DNA of 35,492 nt from Xanthobacteraceae bacterium (GTDB taxonomy: Bacteria; Pseudomonadota; Alphaproteobacteria; Rhizobiales; Xanthobacteraceae). A program made the position numbers and the translations under genes. The DNA is taken from positions 1-35,492 of the forward strand of contig JAIERI010000144.1 of NCBI GenBank assembly GCA_019747015.1, given 5' to 3'. Positions 23,749-32,287 of this stretch are shown here, one piece after another (within the stretch, counting starts at the first letter, position 1; each line of letters begins with the position of its first letter). The notes under the pieces were generated by a model. The model made no database searches, had not been told where the DNA came from, and saw only the letters and a list, made by a program, of their open reading frames with translations.

Positions 23749-26229
23749 TCAGTGTTCCTCGGCGAAAATCTTGATCAGCCGCGAGGACGGCATGCGAAAC
23801 AGTTTCAGCACCGGAATCAATGTCGCAAGCAAGGCCGCCACCATCGACAGCCCGAGCAGTTCGAACAATTGCAACGGAAACACGTGCAGCGGCAGCCGCC
23901 AGCCAAAGGCGCGCACGTTAACCACCGCCAAAAGACACCAGCCCACAGCTAACCCCAAGGGAATCGCAAAAAGCGCCGTCATCAAGGCCATGGACATTGT
24001 CTTCACCAGTTCGACGAACGAAAGCCGCGGCAGCGTCAGTCCCATCGCCCAAAGCGGCGCAAGCCTCGGCAATCGCGCATTGCCGAGGGTCAGAAGATTG
24101 GTCAACAGCGCAATGGCTGCGACACCGAGCGTGAAGGCATTCAGCGCAGCAGTGACTGCGAAGGTGCGCTCGAAGATTCGTTTCGACTCGGTCTTGACCG
24201 TCGACTGATCCGCGATCTGCTGGTTGCCAAGGCTGAACCTGTCTTGCAGGGAAGCGATGAGCCCCGGAGCATCCGCGGGCGCCACCCGCAATCCGAGCCG
24301 CGTTTGCGGCGTTTGCGGAAATCTCTCGATGAGCGCGTCATAAGCCACCGCGATCTGGCCTTTCGGATTGCCGTAATCGGCGTACACCCCCACGATCTTC
24401 AAGGGCCAGTCGCCTTTTGGAGACGGCACATGCACCACATCGCCGAGCCTGATGCTGGATCGCCGCGAGAGCTGCTCGCTCACAAACGCCGCCCGGCCGG
24501 ATTGTATGCCGTCCCATGCGTGCGATGTTGCCTCAAGCAAAGGCCATTGATTGCGATAGGCGGCATGATCGGCGAGACCAAATAACTCCAGCGGCTCGGT
24601 GCCCAACGCCGACTGCGCGCGTGCCCCGGGCAAAATCGCGATGGTCTGCGGTTGCTGGCGCAGCCAGGCCTTGATGTCCGCCGCCTGGCTATCATTCGAT
24701 GCATCAAGATACACTTCCGCCGTCAGCCGTCTGTCCAGCCAGCTGGTAAATGTTTCGCGAAAGCTCCCGACCATGGTGGCGACGCCGACATTGACCGCGA
24801 TCGCGAGCAACAGCGCCATCAAGGCCAGCGACAACCCCGAGAGTTGCTGGCGGCTGTCGGCCCAGAACCATTTCACGAGCGGCCGCCCGGGAAGGGAATG
24901 CCCTGCCCATCGCTCGCCGAGCACAAGCAAGATGCTCAGCAGTCCCGGCAGTCCGAGCGCGGCACTAGCCAGCAAGCCAGCGAGCACGGCAAAGCCGGCA
25001 CCGAGAGACGTGCCGAGCCATAGCGCGCACAGCGCTGCGATAAATATCGTGCCGGCGATCACGCTTTGTCTTTTCAGCCACGTTTGCTGAACCTGTTTCC
25101 AGGCCTCCGGCTGGGCGGTGGCGAGGATCGGCAGCCGATTGAGCTTGAGAAAACTTTGCAACGCGGCCGCCACCGTGCCCGCGATGCTCATCGCCAAACC
25201 TGCGACCCACCATTCAGGCCGCAAGGTGAGTTGCCCGGGAATCTCGGCGCCATACAGTCCCCGCAAACTTGCTGCGACATCGGGAAGTAACGCGGCGGCG
25301 ACAAGGTAGCCACTGAGCAAGCCGATAAGACCAGCGCCGAGCGCCAGTGACACAAGCTCCACCAGCAATGTGACATTCAAGGAAAAAAGCGAGATGCCGC
25401 ATGCCCGCATGGTCCGAAACATCGGAAGACGTTGTTCGAACGTCAGGCCGATGGCGGAGTTGACGATAAAGATACCGACGGCGAAGGCGAGAAATCCGAA
25501 TGCCGTCAGATTCAAATGAAAACTGTCGGTGAGATGTTCGAGGCCGCTTTCCGCATCCGGCGCGACCAGCTGCAATTGATCGCCAACAATCGTTTCAAGC
25601 GGGCGCACCGGTCCAACCGGTTTCGGCGCGACAAGCAGGCGCGACACCCCGTCCGGCAATTCCAGCACGCGCTGGGCGACACCGATATCAACCACCAATA
25701 CACCGGGTGCCAGTGCGGGATTGAGCGCGAGCGGCGGGAGTGTCTTTCCATCCTTAAGCTGCGGCCGGTCGCCAGCCTTCAGACCAAGTTCGTGCAACGT
25801 GTCGAACGAGACAAGCGTCCGGTAAGGCGGCAGGAGAAAAGCCTGGAGATCTTTCGAACTCATTTCGGAGGCCGGGCCGGCCTCCTTCGGCATGGTGATT
25901 GGCTCGATTCCGATCAGCCTTAATGGACGCGAACCGACCTCGATGCGGCTTTCCAACACGGGCGAAACGGCCCAGCCGTGACGCCGCAAATCGACAAACA
26001 ACTTTTGGGAGAATGTCGGACCATGGCTTCCAACAAGAGTGGGGATGCGCGCGCCGCCGAATATCGCCGCGGCACGGTCATAACTGGCGCGGGCCTGCGC
26101 GTTCAACGCCTGCACGCCGCTCCACAATGCTGTCGCGCAGATCAGGCCGATCAGGAGCATGGCAAGTTGCATGGGATGCCAGCGCCAATGGCTGAGCAGT
26201 ATCTTGAACGTCCACGCGAAGCGGCTCAT
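23749..26229 (-). CDS. FtsX/LolC-type ABC transporter permease (two-module)
   Basis: This 826-aa membrane protein has an N-terminal helix, a large periplasmic domain (about 40-240), three helices, a further mid helix group, a second periplasmic domain (about 495-660) and a final three-helix FtsX block (AALNAFTLGVAAIALLTNLL and on). The duplicated FtsX arrangement is the COG3127-type permease, as in YbbP. It would transfer mechanical force from the ATPase to the periplasm, for lipid or lipoprotein release. Its ATG overlaps the ATPase stop (ATGA), and the AttH-like gene follows 1 nt after its stop. Substrate unknown. Confidence 0.92.
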   Translation of the reverse strand: MSRFAWTFKILLSHWRWHPMQLAMLLIGLICATALWSGVQALNAQARASYDRAAAIFGGARIPTLVGSHGPTFSQKLFVDLRRHGWAVSPVLESRIEVGSRPLRLIGIEPITMPKEAGPASEMSSKDLQAFLLPPYRTLVSFDTLHELGLKAGDRPQLKDGKTLPPLALNPALAPGVLVVDIGVAQRVLELPDGVSRLLVAPKPVGPVRPLETIVGDQLQLVAPDAESGLEHLTDSFHLNLTAFGFLAFAVGIFIVNSAIGLTFEQRLPMFRTMRACGISLFSLNVTLLVELVSLALGAGLIGLLSGYLVAAALLPDVAASLRGLYGAEIPGQLTLRPEWWVAGLAMSIAGTVAAALQSFLKLNRLPILATAQPEAWKQVQQTWLKRQSVIAGTIFIAALCALWLGTSLGAGFAVLAGLLASAALGLPGLLSILLVLGERWAGHSLPGRPLVKWFWADSRQQLSGLSLALMALLLAIAVNVGVATMVGSFRETFTSWLDRRLTAEVYLDASNDSQAADIKAWLRQQPQTIAILPGARAQSALGTEPLELFGLADHAAYRNQWPLLEATSHAWDGIQSGRAAFVSEQLSRRSSIRLGDVVHVPSPKGDWPLKIVGVYADYGNPKGQIAVAYDALIERFPQTPQTRLGLRVAPADAPGLIASLQDRFSLGNQQIADQSTVKTESKRIFERTFAVTAALNAFTLGVAAIALLTNLLTLGNARLPRLAPLWAMGLTLPRLSFVELVKTMSMALMTALFAIPLGLAVGWCLLAVVNVRAFGWRLPLHVFPLQLFELLGLSMVAALLATLIPVLKLFRMPSSRLIKIFAEEH

Positions 26230-26888
26230 GTCAAAAACCCGCCACTCAAATGCAGGCGCCGGTCCATCGCTTGCGCCAGCCGTGTGCTGTGGGTTGCCAT
26301 CAGCAGACTGCAGCCGGTGTGCCGGACCAGATCGAGCATAAGCCGGAACACGTTATCTCCGGTCGTCTCGTCGAGATTTCCGGTCGGCTCGTCGGCAAGG
26401 AGCAGCTTGGGCCTGACCGCCAGAGCCCTGCCGATCGCAACACGCTGTTGCTGGCCGCCGGAGAGTTGCTCCGGATAGCGTCGCAACAAGTCTTCAAGAC
26501 CAAGCCGGGTGGCGAGTTCGTTCTGCCATGCCGTATCGAAACGAGCCGCAATCCGGGCCTGAAAGCTGAGATTGTCAGCCACGTTCAGGCTTGGGATCAG
26601 ATTGAACTGCTGGAATATGAGGCCGATACTTTCTCGCCTTATGTCGGCAAGCTGACTGTCGCTCATCGCGCTGAGAAGGGTGTTCTCCAGCCAGATCTCG
26701 CCGCCGTCCACGCGGTCCAGACCGGCGATCAAGTGAAGCAAGGTGCTTTTGCCGCTCCCTGACTCGCCGGTGAGCGCCACGCTCTCGCCGGATGGGATGG
26801 AAAGATCGATGCCGCGCAGAACGCTGACAGTCTCGTCAGCGGTGCGATAAGTTTTCCTGAGATCTTTAGCTCTTAAAACTACCGCCAT
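26226..26888 (-). CDS. LolD/MacB-type ABC transporter ATP-binding protein
   Basis: This is the 220-aa ATPase for the FtsX-like permease. Walker A GESGSGKSTL is at about residues 41-50, the Q-loop in GLIFQQFNLIPSL, the signature LSGGQQQRVAIGRAL, and Walker B LLLADEPTGNLDE, the sequence style of LolD, MacB and YbbA. It is first in the operon. The start codon has no ribosome site, and the best promoter -10 ends 7 nt upstream, so the message may be leaderless. YbbA-type function (with a YbbP-like permease) or att-type export are equally possible. Confidence 0.94.
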   Translation of the reverse strand: MAVVLRAKDLRKTYRTADETVSVLRGIDLSIPSGESVALTGESGSGKSTLLHLIAGLDRVDGGEIWLENTLLSAMSDSQLADIRRESIGLIFQQFNLIPSLNVADNLSFQARIAARFDTAWQNELATRLGLEDLLRRYPEQLSGGQQQRVAIGRALAVRPKLLLADEPTGNLDETTGDNVFRLMLDLVRHTGCSLLMATHSTRLAQAMDRRLHLSGGFLT

Positions 26889-26894
26889 CGATTG

Positions 26895-26934
26895 TTTATG
26901 CCGGATCGACCGCTACGGTTCAATTGAAGCGGTC
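26895..26934 (-). promoter_or_regulatory. promoter with palindromic operator for the ABC exporter operon
   Basis: On the minus strand TTGAAC (26918-26923), 17 nt, CATAAA (26895-26900). An inverted repeat GACCGCT-N13-AGCGGTC (26908-26934), with the 10-bp palindrome TTCAATTGAA nested inside it (26919-26928), covers the -35. The predicted transcript start falls on the A of the ATG at 26888. Confidence 0.5.
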
Positions 26935-27220
26935 ATATCCGAAGCATTTAGTGCTGCCCGCTTGAAGCGAGAACAAAATCGCAAAACAGCCGCCACACCG
27001 GCAAATCAAAACGGCCAATCTGTCGGCTGTAAATTATAGCAAAATTGGGAATGCATTTCGTTAATATATTTCAATGGGTTACAGGATATTTGTAAATGCT
27101 GGCAGACTTGGCGGCCAGCCTCGCGGCGCCGCGAACAGATCAATATGGATCTGACCGACGACCTGCTGGACTTCAGGCCGCGGGCGGAGATGGCCGCCGA
27201 ATAATCTTAATCATCATGCG
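26935..27220. other. intergenic region, no convincing gene
   Basis: This stretch holds an AT-rich block (about 27025-27075) and, at 27145-27204, a 19-codon ORF starting MDLTDDLLDFRP without a ribosome site. It is followed directly by a strong terminator, so a short rightward RNA or a gene remnant is possible. I see no tRNA, repeat or mobile-element end. Confidence 0.5.
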
Positions 27221-27251
27221 AAGGCCCGCGCCAATGTTGGTCGCGGGCCTT
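27221..27251 (+). terminator. strong intrinsic terminator-like hairpin
   Basis: AAGGCCCGCG (27221-27230) pairs perfectly with CGCGGGCCTT (27242-27251); the 11-nt loop contains CCAA/TTGG, which could extend the stem. Rightward it is followed by TAGCGTTTATT. There is no annotated rightward gene for it to end. Confidence 0.7.
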
Positions 27252-27315
27252 TAGCGTTTATTCGCACCGTCTCCGATCATGCCTGGGCGTCGCGAAAGTC
27301 GCGCGAGCCATCGCG

Positions 27316-28092
27316 CTAATTTTTCAATTCACCAGCGCGAGCCTTCGTCGAAACCCAACCACCATCTACCTTAAGCTCCGCGCCTGTAATGTAACTGGAC
27401 TCATCAAGTGCGAGAAAGACAGCAGCGTTTGCTACATCTTCCGCCGTACCCCATCGGCCCATCGGAGTTTCCCTCCCCCAATCGTTTGCTTTGTCGTTTG
27501 ATTGAGAAGCATTCATCGGTGAGTTAATCGACCCCGGTGCCAAGGCGTTGACGGTGATTCCCATCCGACCGAGGTCAATAGCCATGGCGCGAGTCATTCC
27601 CAGCAATCCCGATTTCGCTGAAACGTAAGCAACGCGATCGGGCCGACCCACAAAACTTGCGATCGAAGCCGTGTTGATAATTCTGCCGGTGCCGCTTTTT
27701 TTCATGTATGGCACCACAGCACGGGCGCAGAAAAATGGGCCCGTTAAATTCGTTGCGATCATTATATTCCAATCTTGATCCGAATGTTCAAGGAACGGCT
27801 TCGTGATGCGAACTCCGACATTATTGGCGAGGATGTCGATACGGCCGAATTCCCGATCGATCTCCGCTGCCATTTTATTGGCGGAAGTTGAATCTGTTAC
27901 ATCGACCCGAATACTCGTTACCCGTCCGTGAACGGCAACTTCTTTCGCTGCAGCCCGCGCTTTGCTTTCATCGATATCGGCAATAACAACGTTCGCTCCC
28001 TCTTTTGCAAATGCAGCGGACATTGCTTTGCCGATGCCGCTTGCACCACCCGTAACGATTGCCGTCTTGCCATCCAAACGCTTCATGATCAT
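27316..28092 (-). CDS. SDR-family NAD(P)-dependent oxidoreductase
   Basis: This is a classical short-chain dehydrogenase of 258 aa. It has the cofactor loop TGGASGIG (about residues 14-21), an acidic residue ending strand 2 (VVIADID, favouring NAD over NADP), NNVG in place of the usual NNAG, the catalytic serine in NTASIAS, YVSAKSG with Tyr and Lys, and the C-terminal ITGAELKVDGGW. It would oxidise an alcohol or reduce a ketone in the degradative pathway. It is the last gene of the leftward operon, 22 nt after the quinone oxidoreductase. ATG 28092 and ATG 28086 are both reachable from the GGAGAG site. Confidence 0.94.
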   Translation of the reverse strand: MIMKRLDGKTAIVTGGASGIGKAMSAAFAKEGANVVIADIDESKARAAAKEVAVHGRVTSIRVDVTDSTSANKMAAEIDREFGRIDILANNVGVRITKPFLEHSDQDWNIMIATNLTGPFFCARAVVPYMKKSGTGRIINTASIASFVGRPDRVAYVSAKSGLLGMTRAMAIDLGRMGITVNALAPGSINSPMNASQSNDKANDWGRETPMGRWGTAEDVANAAVFLALDESSYITGAELKVDGGWVSTKARAGELKN

Positions 28093-28114
28093 TTCTCTCC
28101 AAGAAACTTGAAAC

Positions 28115-29104
28115 TTACGACACCTGCAAAAGCAGTTTTCCCTGTGTTTTTCCGGCCTCTAGAAACTGATGCGCCTGCGCTGCATCAGTCAGTGCGAATT
28201 TTTTATCTATTGTGACCTGTAGTTCTCCATCGAGATACAGACGAAACAGTTCGTCTGTCCGGCTTCGTATTTCGGACGCGCTTGCCATGTAATCGGCAAG
28301 ATGCGGCCGCGTGAAAAACACCGAACCGGCTTCAGCAAGCGCCAACGGCTCTATCGCATCAACCACACCGGAACTCGCGCCGAAAAGCACGCAAAGACCG
28401 CGACGACGGACCGAGCGAATACTTTTCATGATCGTGTCTTTTCCGACTGAGTCATAGACAACGTGAACACCTTTTCCATCCGTCAGGCGTTTGATCTCCT
28501 GCTCGAAGTCCTCGTTCCTATAAAGAATGCAGTGGTCGGCTCCTCGTTTTATGGCGACTTCCGCTTTGGCCTCGGTACTCACCGTTGTGAAAACCGTCGC
28601 GCCAGCCTTCTTCGCAAGCTGAATCAGCAATTGGCCGACGCCACCAGCTCCAGCATGAACAAGACAACTTTGGCCAGGTTTCAGCGGAAACGCCGAATGG
28701 CTGAGATAGTGAGCGGTGCATCCCTGCAGCATTAAAGCAGCCGCTATATCGAACGGCACCGCATCTGGAACGGGCACCAATTTCCATGCCGGGACAGCGA
28801 CGGCGTCGGCGTATGCGCCACGTGACAGACAAAAAGCCACACGCGCGCCAGGTTTGAGATCGGTCACGCCCTCGCCGACAGCGTCAATCACCCCCGCACC
28901 TTCCATGCCGATTACCATGGGAAGCGGAGTCCGGTAGGTGTGGGAGCGGGCGTAAGTGCCGTTCCGCATATAAACGTCGATGAAATTTACACCGGCATAC
29001 CCGATTTTCACGGTGGCTTCGCCGGGATCTGGTTGCGGGGACGGAACATCCCTAACCACGCAGACGGAAGGGTCGCCGAATTCTTGAATGCTGATAGCTT
29101 TCAT
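28115..29104 (-). CDS. Quinone oxidoreductase-like MDR enzyme
   Basis: This is a medium-chain dehydrogenase/reductase of the zinc-free quinone-oxidoreductase branch, about 329 aa. Features are a GroES-like N-terminal half (KIGYAGVNFIDVYMRNGTY, the usual N-F-x-D), VHAGAGGVGQLLIQLAKKAGA as the NADPH fold (about residues 145-165), and YDSVGKDT. There are no structural-zinc cysteines. Typical reactions are NADPH-dependent reduction of quinones or enones. The ORF track begins at a TTG (29110); ATG 29104 gives the normal MKAISIQEFGDP start. It lies between the TSUP permease and the SDR gene in one operon. Confidence 0.93.
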   Translation of the reverse strand: MKAISIQEFGDPSVCVVRDVPSPQPDPGEATVKIGYAGVNFIDVYMRNGTYARSHTYRTPLPMVIGMEGAGVIDAVGEGVTDLKPGARVAFCLSRGAYADAVAVPAWKLVPVPDAVPFDIAAALMLQGCTAHYLSHSAFPLKPGQSCLVHAGAGGVGQLLIQLAKKAGATVFTTVSTEAKAEVAIKRGADHCILYRNEDFEQEIKRLTDGKGVHVVYDSVGKDTIMKSIRSVRRRGLCVLFGASSGVVDAIEPLALAEAGSVFFTRPHLADYMASASEIRSRTDELFRLYLDGELQVTIDKKFALTDAAQAHQFLEAGKTQGKLLLQVS

Positions 29105-29113
29105 TTTCAATTC

Positions 29114-29854
29114 TCAGAAATAGGGAGCCAAGCCCTTGATCATGACAAAAAGTCCCGTCGCGGCCACGGACAGAACCGAAATCAGCCGATATCTGCGCGC
29201 ATCAATACGAGTGAATATACGCGCGCCCAGAAACTGACCGACAAGAAGTCCCGGCAGACCCGCGATCGCGATAACGCCCGCGTCCCCTGTCATCAACCCG
29301 CTCAAAAAGGCGACAATCAGAGTTGCCACGGCAAGCAGCAGGAAGAAAAACGACAGCGTCGCACGGCATCGTGCGATCGGCCAGGATGATGCAAGAAACA
29401 GAACAACAACAGGCGGTCCTGACATTGCAACGGCGCCCTGCATGAGACCGCTGACCGCACCTGCAGCAAATAACTCTGACGTTCTCGGTGGCCGGTCGAG
29501 CCTCACTCCGCTGGCCAGGAAAACTGTCGACACAACAACGGTCATGCCGACGATCAGCCGCATTACGTCGGCAGAAGCGTGAGCGAGAATGTAGAAGCCG
29601 GGTATGAGCGCCGGTAAACTTGTCGCAAACATGATGCTCGCGATGCGAAAGTCCGTATCGGCCCAGTCAGTGATGACAATCGGCAAGCCGGCGGGTATTT
29701 GCAAAAGCATAGATACCGGCACCGCCACTGAAGGTGGCAAGACTAACGCGAGCAGCGGAGTTGCAACGACGGCGAAACCGAATCCGGTTACACCACGCAA
29801 AACGGACGCCAAGGCGATGATAAATGCGGCGGCTGAAATGATCGCCCAGTCCAC
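29114..29854 (-). CDS. TauE/SafE (TSUP) family membrane permease
   Basis: This is a 246-aa membrane protein with about eight helices and the duplicated TSUP layout: GVTGFGFAVVATPLLALVLPP in the first half, and GLMQGAVAMSGPPVVVLFLA in the second. Family members are proposed exporters of sulfite, sulfoacetate or other small organic anions. The likely start is GTG at 29854, with AAAGG upstream. The next gene starts 9 nt after its stop. Beside a glutathione transferase and oxidoreductases, it may clear an anionic by-product of the pathway. Confidence 0.88.
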   Translation of the reverse strand: MDWAIISAAAFIIALASVLRGVTGFGFAVVATPLLALVLPPSVAVPVSMLLQIPAGLPIVITDWADTDFRIASIMFATSLPALIPGFYILAHASADVMRLIVGMTVVVSTVFLASGVRLDRPPRTSELFAAGAVSGLMQGAVAMSGPPVVVLFLASSWPIARCRATLSFFFLLLAVATLIVAFLSGLMTGDAGVIAIAGLPGLLVGQFLGARIFTRIDARRYRLISVLSVAATGLFVMIKGLAPYF

Positions 29855-29887
29855 AAAACTAACCTTTCGAAACGCTAAAGGCGACCA

Positions 29888-30502
29888 TTACGGTTTGCCG
29901 ATCGCGACGTATTTTTGAAAGCCTGCGCGCTCCGAGTTATCCTTATGATATTGCCTTACGCGGTCTTCGAGCGAGGCTGCGTCAAGCAAAGACACGTATC
30001 GGTGCAACATGATGCCCAGACAGATGTCAGCGGCGGTCACGGACTTCCCAAACATGAATCCATGCGGCGGCAACGCGCGTTTGAGTACGGTATTCAAAAG
30101 CTTTGCGAGATTTGCCGAAACATCGGCCACGATCTTCTGGTCGCTTTTTTCTCCCAAACGGATTTGCACAAAAAGCGATTGCGCCAGCGGATTAAGCGTT
30201 CCGAGTTGCCAATCCATCCATTGCGAAATCTGAGCGGCCTCACGACTGCTGGCGCCCGCAAATCCCTTATTCGGTGAGCGGGTCGCCAGATAGCGGATGA
30301 TAGTATTCGATTCCCAGATCGCCGCGTCGCCGTCGATCACCACAGGAACTAGCCCGGTGGGATTCATGCAACGATATTCCTCGGTGTCAGTCTTGCCGAA
30401 CGATCCGCCGTAATCTTCTCGAACAATCTCTATGCCCATCTCATCCATTGCCCACAGGACTTTTCTGACATTGAGCGAATCTGCACGCCCGAGAACCTTC
30501 AT
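29888..30502 (-). CDS. Glutathione S-transferase-like protein
   Basis: This 204-aa protein has an N-terminal thioredoxin-like domain (GRADSLNVRKVLWAMDEMG at residues about 5-23, with S and N in the active-site loop; NPTGLVPVVIDGDAAIWES at about 47-65, including the cis-proline and the glutathione-binding E-S) and an all-helical C-terminal domain with SVTAADICLGIML. It would conjugate glutathione to, or isomerise, an electrophilic intermediate. The ATG has a good site (AGGAGAG). It follows the second Rieske ferredoxin by 55 nt in the catabolic operon. Confidence 0.92.
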   Translation of the reverse strand: MKVLGRADSLNVRKVLWAMDEMGIEIVREDYGGSFGKTDTEEYRCMNPTGLVPVVIDGDAAIWESNTIIRYLATRSPNKGFAGASSREAAQISQWMDWQLGTLNPLAQSLFVQIRLGEKSDQKIVADVSANLAKLLNTVLKRALPPHGFMFGKSVTAADICLGIMLHRYVSLLDAASLEDRVRQYHKDNSERAGFQKYVAIGKP

Positions 30503-30557
30503 CCTACTCTCCTACGTATTTCGTTGATCGCCAGGCACTAAACCGCTTCTTAGAAAA

Positions 30558-30878
30558 CTACACGCGGATAAACCACGCTCCGTTTTCCTGTCGTAATTCA
30601 AAAACCGCGAGGGGTTCTTCGGCAATTCCGATCGCTTCTCCGGTGTTGATATCCCACTGCCAAAAATGCAAAGGGCATGTCAGAACATCTCCTTCGAGCA
30701 TTCCTTCCGCTAACGGCGTATCCTGATGTGGACAATCTGCACAGCACGCATGCATGCCGCTTTGCGTTCGGATGAGCAGGACCAGCTTTCCATCCGGCAG
30801 CGTAACTTCCTTTTTGTCGCCTATCTCAAGATCGTCGAAAGTGCCGAGCGAGTGCCACGTATCAGCCAAAACGGTCAT
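30558..30878 (-). CDS. Rieske-type [2Fe-2S] ferredoxin (TmoC/BphF-like)
   Basis: This is a small soluble electron carrier, 106 aa from ATG 30878, with the Rieske ligands C49-x-H51 and C68-x2-H71 (CPHQD, then CPLHFWQWD); 16 residues separate H51 and C68, the common spacing. The ORF track adds 19 unneeded residues; the internal ATG has GGAG 7-8 nt upstream and overlaps the reductase gene by 17 nt. Such ferredoxins hand electrons from a reductase to a diiron or Rieske oxygenase. The reductase is directly upstream, but no oxygenase is in the window. Confidence 0.92.
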   Translation of the reverse strand: MTVLADTWHSLGTFDDLEIGDKKEVTLPDGKLVLLIRTQSGMHACCADCPHQDTPLAEGMLEGDVLTCPLHFWQWDINTGEAIGIAEEPLAVFELRQENGAWFIRV

Positions 30879-31923
30879 ATCGAATCTCCGTTGTGCGGAC
30901 TTTGCATTCGGCAATAAGCATACGCATGGTCGCATCGACCATCGCTGGAGGGCCGCCTGCGAAAAACAGCGGATTATCCAGATTCATGAAGGCCGGCCCC
31001 CCGCCTTCCTTCAAAGCTGCGCCGGCAACATCGTGGATAAAGCCATCAGCAAATTGGATTGATGAAAAGCGTTCGCTAAATACAGCAGGACACGCCATAT
31101 CCGAGAAGGCGACCGTCACTTTCAGCTTCCCGTTTGTCCGATCCACCATTGATGCCAGTTCGTCGAGGAGATAGCTGCTCTCGGCGTCGCGTAAGCCGAA
31201 GAACACATGTGATCGATGCCGTTCGAAATGCCCGTTCTCCAAAGCATGATCCAGAATCGAGAGCATGCCGGCGATACCCGAACCGCCAGCGATTGCGACG
31301 AAGGGCCGGTTCTCGCCGCTCAAGAACGTCGCCCGGCCCAGCGGCCCGAAAACGGTCACATCCTTGGTCACCGAAGGATCATCAAAAAGCGCCTTGGTGA
31401 AAGCACCGCCGTGGCTTTTGCGAATGAGAAAATGCAATTCCGCCTGTTGGGATTTGTGCCGGATCATCGAGTAAGCCCGAGGCCCGTCAACTCCCAATCC
31501 GCCGAGCAAGACAAATTGGCCCGGCTGGTAAGATATCGGATTTTTCAACTCCACCACGAAGGTCGAAATTTCCGAGGTCAATCTGCGATCGAGCGATATT
31601 TTGCCCGACATCGCTTTGCACTGAGGATCGCATGGCGCCGTGAAAGCGGATCGCAAAGTCAGTTCGAGAGAACTTTTCGCGACCGCCTGGCACAACAATA
31701 CCTCATTGGCATTGCGAAGAACCTTTTTGCCGGGTGCTTCCGGCCACAAAACTCTGACGTCGCCATTGACGATCGTCGCCTTGCAATTGCCGCAAGAGCC
31801 CGTCGCACACTCATAAGGAAGGCCCAATCCGGCCGCCAATCCAGCTTGCAATAATCGCTGGCCCGGGGCCGGCTCGAAAGATCGTTGCACGTTGTTCTTG
31901 TCAGATATCTTGACGGCGATCAT
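30862..31923 (-). CDS. Ferredoxin-NAD(P) reductase with N-terminal 2Fe-2S domain (TmoF/oxygenase-reductase-like)
   Basis: The N-terminal plant-type cluster domain has C39, C44, C47 (CATGSCGNC) and C78. The FAD domain has RAYSMIR at about residue 150, and the NAD domain has AIAGGSGIAGML and FAGGPPAMVDA. Length is 353 aa. It would feed electrons from NAD(P)H to the two Rieske proteins encoded on either side of it, with ATGA overlap at its start and a 17-nt overlap at its end. The layout resembles the reductase of toluene monooxygenases. An extra cysteine pair (APCDPQC) at about residues 97-101 is unusual. Confidence 0.93.
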   Translation of the reverse strand: MIAVKISDKNNVQRSFEPAPGQRLLQAGLAAGLGLPYECATGSCGNCKATIVNGDVRVLWPEAPGKKVLRNANEVLLCQAVAKSSLELTLRSAFTAPCDPQCKAMSGKISLDRRLTSEISTFVVELKNPISYQPGQFVLLGGLGVDGPRAYSMIRHKSQQAELHFLIRKSHGGAFTKALFDDPSVTKDVTVFGPLGRATFLSGENRPFVAIAGGSGIAGMLSILDHALENGHFERHRSHVFFGLRDAESSYLLDELASMVDRTNGKLKVTVAFSDMACPAVFSERFSSIQFADGFIHDVAGAALKEGGGPAFMNLDNPLFFAGGPPAMVDATMRMLIAECKVRTTEIRYDRFG

Positions 31924-32285
31924 AAAGTGACCACGACGTCGTTGCCCTCAACTTTCGCGTCGAAGATTCGCAAATTCATTGGCCAATTCTTAGCACCCGG
32001 AACGACGGGGCAACCGTCGATCAACGAGAACTCAAAACCGTGCCAGGGACAGCGAAGCGTTTCTCCATAGTTACAGAACTCCATTTCGTTCGGAGTGTCG
32101 CTTGAAGTCCTTCCGGAGATGCGTCCGTGCTCAAGCGCGGCGCCTTGATGGGGACAACGGCCACCAACGACGCGAACTTCTCCAGAAGGAAGCTTCGAGA
32201 CGATAACTTCCGATCGCCCGATTTTTCCCGGTGTGATTTTTCCGACATCGAGCTCGTCGAACCGGCAAACAACATGCTTGACCAT
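31920..32285 (-). CDS. Rieske [2Fe-2S] protein with extended ligand loop
   Basis: This is a 121-aa Rieske protein from ATG 32285 (the ORF track's 25 extra residues belong to the end of the preceding gene's region). Ligands are C44-x-H46 and C79-x2-H82 (CPHQG, then CPWHGFEFS). The distance between H46 and C79 is 32 residues, about twice the usual 15-17, filled with HGRISGRTSSDTPNEMEF. It starts 2 nt after the amidohydrolase stop and overlaps the reductase start as ATGA. It probably accepts electrons from that reductase or passes them on; it is too small to be an oxygenase alpha subunit. Confidence 0.9.
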   Translation of the reverse strand: MVKHVVCRFDELDVGKITPGKIGRSEVIVSKLPSGEVRVVGGRCPHQGAALEHGRISGRTSSDTPNEMEFCNYGETLRCPWHGFEFSLIDGCPVVPGAKNWPMNLRIFDAKVEGNDVVVTL

Positions 32286-32287
32286 TT

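Noticed and set aside
27096-27254. 52-codon ORF starting MLADLAASL
   Set aside because: It reads straight through the strong terminator hairpin and has no ribosome site or recognisable sequence.
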